The notes beneath the pieces were generated by a model. That model worked only from the letters and a program-made list of their open reading frames with translations. It was not told where the DNA came from and did not search any database. A program made the position numbers and the translations under genes. From assembly GCA_041161065.1 (NCBI GenBank), contig JBEAVE010000017.1, positions 1-29,532 of the forward strand: a stretch of DNA of 29,532 nt, read 5' to 3'. Positions 25,223 to 29,532 of this stretch are shown one piece after another. Origin of the DNA: DYRG01 sp041161065. Lineage in GTDB: Bacteria > Pseudomonadota > Gammaproteobacteria > Beggiatoales > Beggiatoaceae. How positions within the stretch are numbered: position 1 is the first letter of the stretch; every line of letters begins with the position of its first letter.

Positions 25223-26713
25223 ATGAGCAAAGAAGTCTTGTTAGTTGTGGAAATGGTTTCCAATGAAAAAGGTGTCGAGAAAGACATTATTTTTGAAGCA
25301 TTAGAAGCGGCTCTCATCAATGCAACAAAAAAGCGTTACACCCACGAAGTCGATGTGGAAGTTACCATTGACCGCCATACGGGTAGTTATCAAACCTTTC
25401 GCCGTTGGTTAGTGGTTGAGGAAATAGACAACCATCATCATGCGAGTTTTCGCCAACTTCCTTTAGAAGAAGCCCAACAACGCCACCCCTCGATTGCCGT
25501 GGGAGAGTACATCAAAGAACCGATTGAATCTGTGGCGTTTGGACGGATCGCCGCCCAAAGCGCGCGTCAAGTGATTTTACAAAAAGTCCGCGATGCCGAG
25601 AAAGCTAAAATCGCGGCGGCTTATAAAGAACGGGTCGGCGATATTTTACACGGGGTGGTGAAACGCATCGAAAAAGGTAACGTGATTCTCGATTTGGGCA
25701 ATAATGTGGAAGGTTTCATTCCACGAGAGGAACTGATCCCGCACGAATCGATTAGAAACGGGGATCGAGTTCGCGCATATTTGAAATCGGTTAAAATCGA
25801 TAATCGCGGTACGCAATTGTTAATGAGTCGGGTTTGTCCAGAAATGCTGATTAAGTTATTTCATTTGGAAGTGCCAGAAATTAGCAGCGGTTATATCGAA
25901 GTGATTGCGGCGGCGCGCGATCCGGGTTCACGGGCGAAAATTGCGGTGAAAGCCAAAGACACTCGACTTGATCCGGTTGGCGCGTGCGTGGGCATGAGAG
26001 GATCGCGCGTGCAGGCGGTTTCAAATGAATTAAACGGCGAACGGGTCGATATCATTTTGTGGGACGAGGACGAAGTTAAATTTGTTTTAAACGCGATGTC
26101 GCCCGCCGAAGTGATTTCAGTGGTGATGGACGAAGACGCGCACAGCATGGATATTGCGGTCGCGGAAGAACAACTGTCGCAAGCGATTGGAAAAAATGGG
26201 CAAAACGTCAAATTAGCCAGCTTATTAACCGGCTGGGAATTGAATGTGATGAGCCATCAGCAAGCCAAACAAAAACTCGAAGCCGAACAGCAAGCGGTGC
26301 GGGATTTGTTTGTGAAACAGTTGGAGATTGAGGAAACTTTAGCAACCACATTAGTAGGAGAAGGCTTTTTAACATTAGAAGAAGTCGCATACGTTCCAAT
26401 AGAGGAATTATTGGAAATAGAAGGATTTGATGAACACTTAGTAACCGAATTACAGCAGCGGGCAAATGAAGCGTTAATTGTCAGAGAAATTGTCAAAGAA
26501 GAACGTTTGGAAATACAACCGCCATCAGAGGAATTGCTTGCGCTGGAAGGGATGACTAAAGATTTGGCTGAGCAATTGGCTGACATTGGTATTATTACTC
26601 CAGATGATTTAGCAGAACAATCGGTGGATGATTTAATGGTAATCAAAGAATTGAACAAAGAACGCGCCGCCGCCCTCATTATGACGGCTCGTGCCCCCTG
26701 GTTTCAGGGCTAA
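25223..26713 (+). CDS. nusA: Transcription termination/antitermination factor NusA
   Basis: NusA binds RNA polymerase and nascent RNA and controls pausing, termination and antitermination. Its 496 residues match the enterobacterial protein. The N-terminal RNA-polymerase-binding domain (1-130) is followed by the S1 domain (about 133-200, GDILHGVVKRIEKGNVILDLG), KH1 (about 205-300, with DPVGACVGMRGSRVQAV) and KH2 (about 305-350, with SQAIGKNGQNVKLAS). Two acidic repeats (about 370-425 and 435-495) are typical of gammaproteobacterial NusA. It lies 40 nt after rimP. Because NusA can act on the operon's own leader, the hairpin at 24661 is a possible autoregulatory target. Confidence 0.98.
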   Translation: MSKEVLLVVEMVSNEKGVEKDIIFEALEAALINATKKRYTHEVDVEVTIDRHTGSYQTFRRWLVVEEIDNHHHASFRQLPLEEAQQRHPSIAVGEYIKEPIESVAFGRIAAQSARQVILQKVRDAEKAKIAAAYKERVGDILHGVVKRIEKGNVILDLGNNVEGFIPREELIPHESIRNGDRVRAYLKSVKIDNRGTQLLMSRVCPEMLIKLFHLEVPEISSGYIEVIAAARDPGSRAKIAVKAKDTRLDPVGACVGMRGSRVQAVSNELNGERVDIILWDEDEVKFVLNAMSPAEVISVVMDEDAHSMDIAVAEEQLSQAIGKNGQNVKLASLLTGWELNVMSHQQAKQKLEAEQQAVRDLFVKQLEIEETLATTLVGEGFLTLEEVAYVPIEELLEIEGFDEHLVTELQQRANEALIVREIVKEERLEIQPPSEELLALEGMTKDLAEQLADIGIITPDDLAEQSVDDLMVIKELNKERAAALIMTARAPWFQG

Positions 26714-26738
26714 TTAAAGGTTTAAGGAGTCAAGTCGT

Positions 26739-29532
26739 ATGGCGACGGTAAAAGAATTTGCAGACAGTATAAATGTGGCAGTAGATCGACTATTGCATCA
26801 ATTGAACAACGCGGGTCTGACCAGTAAACGCCCCGATGAATCATTAAGCGAGCAGGAAAAAACCCAATTGCTCGACTATTTGCGCCAATCTCATGGCAAA
26901 AAAAACGACGCAGCCCAATCACTGACCGTCAAAAGCCGTGAGCGCAGCGAAGTCCGTTTGCCCGGATCACAGGGGCAAAAAACCGTCAATGTCGAAGTCC
27001 GCAAACGCCGCGTCGTTCAGCGAAACGAGGTTCACAAAGAATCCCCCCCCAGAAATCCCTCGCCTGAATCCACCGCCGCGCCCGCTCCTTCCGCCGCCGC
27101 GTCCCCACCGACTCAAACCGATCATAGAACCGCTGAACGTTCGCCGTCCGACAGAAGACCTCAATCTGCACAAGGGGATCGTCCTCCCCGTTCAGGCGAT
27201 CGTCCACAAGGGGATCGTCCTCCCCGCACCGGTGATCGTCCGCCGAGAGCCGCCGGTGATCGCCCCCAAGGAGATCGCCCTCCCCGCACGGGTGATCGTC
27301 CGCCGAGAGCCGCCGGTGATCGCCCCCAAGGAGATCGCCCTCCCCGCACCGGTGATCGTCCGCCGAGAGCCGCCGGTGATCGCCCTCAAGGTGATCGTCC
27401 CCCACGCACCGGTGATCGTCCGCCGAGAGCCGCTGGTGATCGCCCTCAAGGTGATCGTCCCCCACGCACCGGTGATCGTCCGCCGAGAGCCGCCGGTGAT
27501 CGCCCTCAAGGAGATCGTCCGCCTCGTTCAGGTTCTGCTTCCCCGAGTTCGAGTGGTGCGCCTCGATCAACTTCTTCGCCTTCTTCCGCCGGTCGTCCCG
27601 ATTTTCGATCCGCGCCGCCGCCCCCAACGTTGGACAAAGGCAAATCCACCAGCAAATCTCCGCCCAATAAAACCAAAAAACGTGATGAAGGCGGCAATGA
27701 TGGCGATCGCTTCAATAGCAAATACGGGCGCAAAGACGATTTCTTAGACGAAAAACAACCCCGTCGGCGGAAACGTAAAACCCAACCCGCTGAAAATAAA
27801 CACGGTTTTATCAAACCCACTGCGCCAATGGTGCATGAAGTCGGGATTCCTGAAACGATCACGGTTGCCGATTTAGCCCAAAAAATGTCCGTCAAAGGCG
27901 CGGAAGTCATCAAAGTCATGATCAAACTCGGCGTGATGGCAACCATCAACCAAGTCATCGATCAAGACACCGCCGCGATTGTGGTCGAAGAAATGGGGCA
28001 TTCACCTAAGTTATTGAAAGAAAACGACTTGGAAGCAGAACTCGCGCAACGCCAAATCAGCGGCGAACAACTCCATCGTCCACCGGTTGTGACAATTATG
28101 GGTCACGTCGATCACGGGAAAACCTCGCTGTTGGATTACATTCGCCGCACCAAAGTCGCCCTCGGCGAAGCGGGCGGCATCACTCAACATATCGGCGCGT
28201 ATCACGTTGAAACCCCGCGCGGCATGATCACCTTTTTGGACACCCCCGGTCACGAAGCCTTCACGGCAATGCGGGCGCGCGGCGCGAAAATCACGGATAT
28301 TGTGGTGTTAGTGGTCGCGGCGGACGATGGCGTAATGCCTCGAACCATCGAAGCGATCCAACACGCCAAAGCGGGGAATGTCCCGTTAATTGTTGCGGTG
28401 AATAAAATTGATAAACCCGCCGCCGATCCCGATCGCGTGCGCCAAGAATTGCTCAATCACAGCGTGGTGGCGGAAGAAATGGGTGGCGACACGATGTTTG
28501 TGAACGTATCTGCGAAAAAGGGCATCGGGATCGATCAATTGCTCGACGCGATTTTGCTGCAATCGGAAGTCCTTGAATTAAAAACAGTTGCCGACGGTCC
28601 CGCACACGGGGTGGTCATCGAATCCCGTTTGGATCGCGGACGCGGCGCAATCGCATCGATCTTGGTGCAACGCGGCACGCTCAACAAAGGCGACATGATT
28701 TTAGCCGGTCACGAATACGGCAGAGTTCGCGCGTTGTTGGACGAAAATGGATTGCCCATCGACAGCGCGGGACCGTCAATTCCCGTTGAAGTGTTGGGTT
28801 TATCGGGCACGCCAATGGCAGGCGATGAAGTAATTATGGTCGCCGACGAACGCAAAGCCCGTGAAATTGCCCTCTTTAGACAGGGTAAATTCCGCGAAGT
28901 GAAATTCGCCAATCAGCGCAGCGCAAAACTCGAAAACCTTTTTTCGCAAATGGAAGAAGGCAAAACGTTGGCGGTCAATATCGTGTTGAAAGCGGACGTG
29001 CAAGGGTCGGTTGAGGCGTTGGCGGATTCGTTGGTGAAATTGTCGACGGCGGAAGTTAAAGTCTCAATCATTGCCAAAGGCGTGGGCGGGATCACCGAAA
29101 CCGACGTGAATTTAGCGGTCGCTTCGAACGCGGTGTTGATCGGTTTTAATGTGCGGGCAGACGCAGCGGCACGACGGATTTCCACCGAAAACGGGGTCGA
29201 TTTGCGTTATTACAGCATCATTTACGAAGCCATCGAAGAAGTTAAGAAAGCGATTTCTGGTATGTTATCGCCTGAAATTCGTGAACAAATCATCGGCACG
29301 GCGGAAGTGCGTCAAGTCTTCAAAGTCAGCAAAACCATTCAGGTTGCAGGGTGTTTGGTGGTTGATGGCATGGTCAAACGCAACAATCCGATTCGGGTTT
29401 TGCGCGAGAACGTGGTGATTTTTCAAGGACAATTGGAATCTTTACGCCGCCACAAAGACGATGTGCCTGAAGTTCGTGCGGGCACGGAATGTGGGATTTC
29501 TGTGAAGGATTACACCGACGTAAAAGTCGGCG
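26739..29532 (+). CDS. infB: Translation initiation factor IF-2 (3' end outside window)
   Basis: IF-2 is the GTPase that places initiator fMet-tRNA on the ribosome. About 931 residues are visible, and the reading frame is open from ATG 26739 (AAGGAG 9 nt upstream) to the window edge. Residues 1-50 are an IF2_N domain (TVKEFADSINVAVDRLLHQL). Residues about 70-345 are a long, disordered, basic linker with a 60-bp tandem repeat. A second IF2_N motif (about 370-415) precedes the G domain with GHVDHGKTSL (455-464), DTPGHEAF, NKID and SAKKG. Domains 2 to 4 follow. The text stops at ISVKDYTDVKVG, close to the normal C-terminus, so perhaps 15-25 residues are missing. Confidence 0.97.
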   Translation, partial: MATVKEFADSINVAVDRLLHQLNNAGLTSKRPDESLSEQEKTQLLDYLRQSHGKKNDAAQSLTVKSRERSEVRLPGSQGQKTVNVEVRKRRVVQRNEVHKESPPRNPSPESTAAPAPSAAASPPTQTDHRTAERSPSDRRPQSAQGDRPPRSGDRPQGDRPPRTGDRPPRAAGDRPQGDRPPRTGDRPPRAAGDRPQGDRPPRTGDRPPRAAGDRPQGDRPPRTGDRPPRAAGDRPQGDRPPRTGDRPPRAAGDRPQGDRPPRSGSASPSSSGAPRSTSSPSSAGRPDFRSAPPPPTLDKGKSTSKSPPNKTKKRDEGGNDGDRFNSKYGRKDDFLDEKQPRRRKRKTQPAENKHGFIKPTAPMVHEVGIPETITVADLAQKMSVKGAEVIKVMIKLGVMATINQVIDQDTAAIVVEEMGHSPKLLKENDLEAELAQRQISGEQLHRPPVVTIMGHVDHGKTSLLDYIRRTKVALGEAGGITQHIGAYHVETPRGMITFLDTPGHEAFTAMRARGAKITDIVVLVVAADDGVMPRTIEAIQHAKAGNVPLIVAVNKIDKPAADPDRVRQELLNHSVVAEEMGGDTMFVNVSAKKGIGIDQLLDAILLQSEVLELKTVADGPAHGVVIESRLDRGRGAIASILVQRGTLNKGDMILAGHEYGRVRALLDENGLPIDSAGPSIPVEVLGLSGTPMAGDEVIMVADERKAREIALFRQGKFREVKFANQRSAKLENLFSQMEEGKTLAVNIVLKADVQGSVEALADSLVKLSTAEVKVSIIAKGVGGITETDVNLAVASNAVLIGFNVRADAAARRISTENGVDLRYYSIIYEAIEEVKKAISGMLSPEIREQIIGTAEVRQVFKVSKTIQVAGCLVVDGMVKRNNPIRVLRENVVIFQGQLESLRRHKDDVPEVRAGTECGISVKDYTDVKVG
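27171..27530 (+). repeat. 60-bp tandem repeat array in the infB linker
   Basis: Five units of exactly 60 bp start at 27231, 27291, 27351, 27411 and 27471, with a degenerate part-copy at 27171-27230. Each unit codes for 20 residues built on GDRPPR, GDRPQ and AAGDRP, giving a linker with three Asp and five Arg per unit. Copies differ mainly at third positions. Since 60 is divisible by three, gain or loss of units keeps the IF-2 frame. Confidence 0.95.

Noticed and set aside
25891..26679. Minus-strand frames within nusA
   Set aside because: They lie wholly antisense to a well-conserved gene and have a Ser-rich shadow composition.
27171..27530. Possible CRISPR array
   Set aside because: The units are contiguous 60-bp coding repeats without unique spacers and keep the IF-2 frame.
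26938..27747. Open frames on both strands over the infB linker (269 aa plus, 213 aa minus and others)
   Set aside because: They arise because the 60-bp repeat has no stop in several frames. The IF-2 frame runs through without interruption and has the conserved domains on both sides.

Overview
The window looks like a chromosomal segment of a moderately AT-rich gammaproteobacterium. The conserved block rimP-nusA-infB, efp with its modifying enzyme epmB, ftsY, bioA, an oxygen-independent hemN, gspF and an outer-membrane Blc-type lipocalin all fit this group. The dense set of receiver/histidine-kinase/HD-GYP proteins resembles sulfur-oxidising filamentous Thiotrichales (Beggiatoa/Thioploca type). 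That placement is an impression from protein style, not a demonstrated assignment.

Layout. 1-121: 3' end of a ferredoxin-domain gene. 179-3033 (minus): gspF, hemN and a small exported acidic coiled-coil protein, packed as one operon. 3192-4385 (minus): a lipocalin lipoprotein and a small outer-membrane beta-barrel protein. 4485-11067 (plus): a signalling cassette made of a receiver plus degenerate kinase protein, a MASE3-like/PAS/histidine kinase and an RpfG-type receiver/HD-GYP protein, followed by bioA. 11060-12998 (minus): a membrane protein with a Gly/Cys/Ser-rich tail whose stop overlaps the start of a 7-cysteine SPASM radical SAM enzyme. 13140-13715 (minus): efp. 13844-17139 (plus): a VapB/DUF2281-like small protein, epmB, ftsY, a GNAT acetyltransferase and pgl, nearly all overlapping. 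17180-24538 (plus): an accessory island of PLD-SNF2 helicase, DUF4160, DUF2442 and Eco57I-type DNA methyltransferase, probably a DNA modification/defence system. 24593-29532 (plus): a promoter and leader terminator, then rimP, nusA and infB, with infB cut by the window edge.

The three points most worth following are these. The radical SAM/SPASM and Cys-Gly-tail membrane protein pair looks like an enzyme and substrate for peptide-tail modification. The PLD-helicase/methyltransferase island carries a toxin-antitoxin-like pair between its two large genes. The IF-2 gene has a 60-bp in-frame tandem array in its linker. A receiver-kinase whose phosphoacceptor histidine is replaced by arginine is also notable. 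No tRNA, rRNA, CRISPR array or insertion sequence was recognised, and no stretch above 300 bases lacks a gene.
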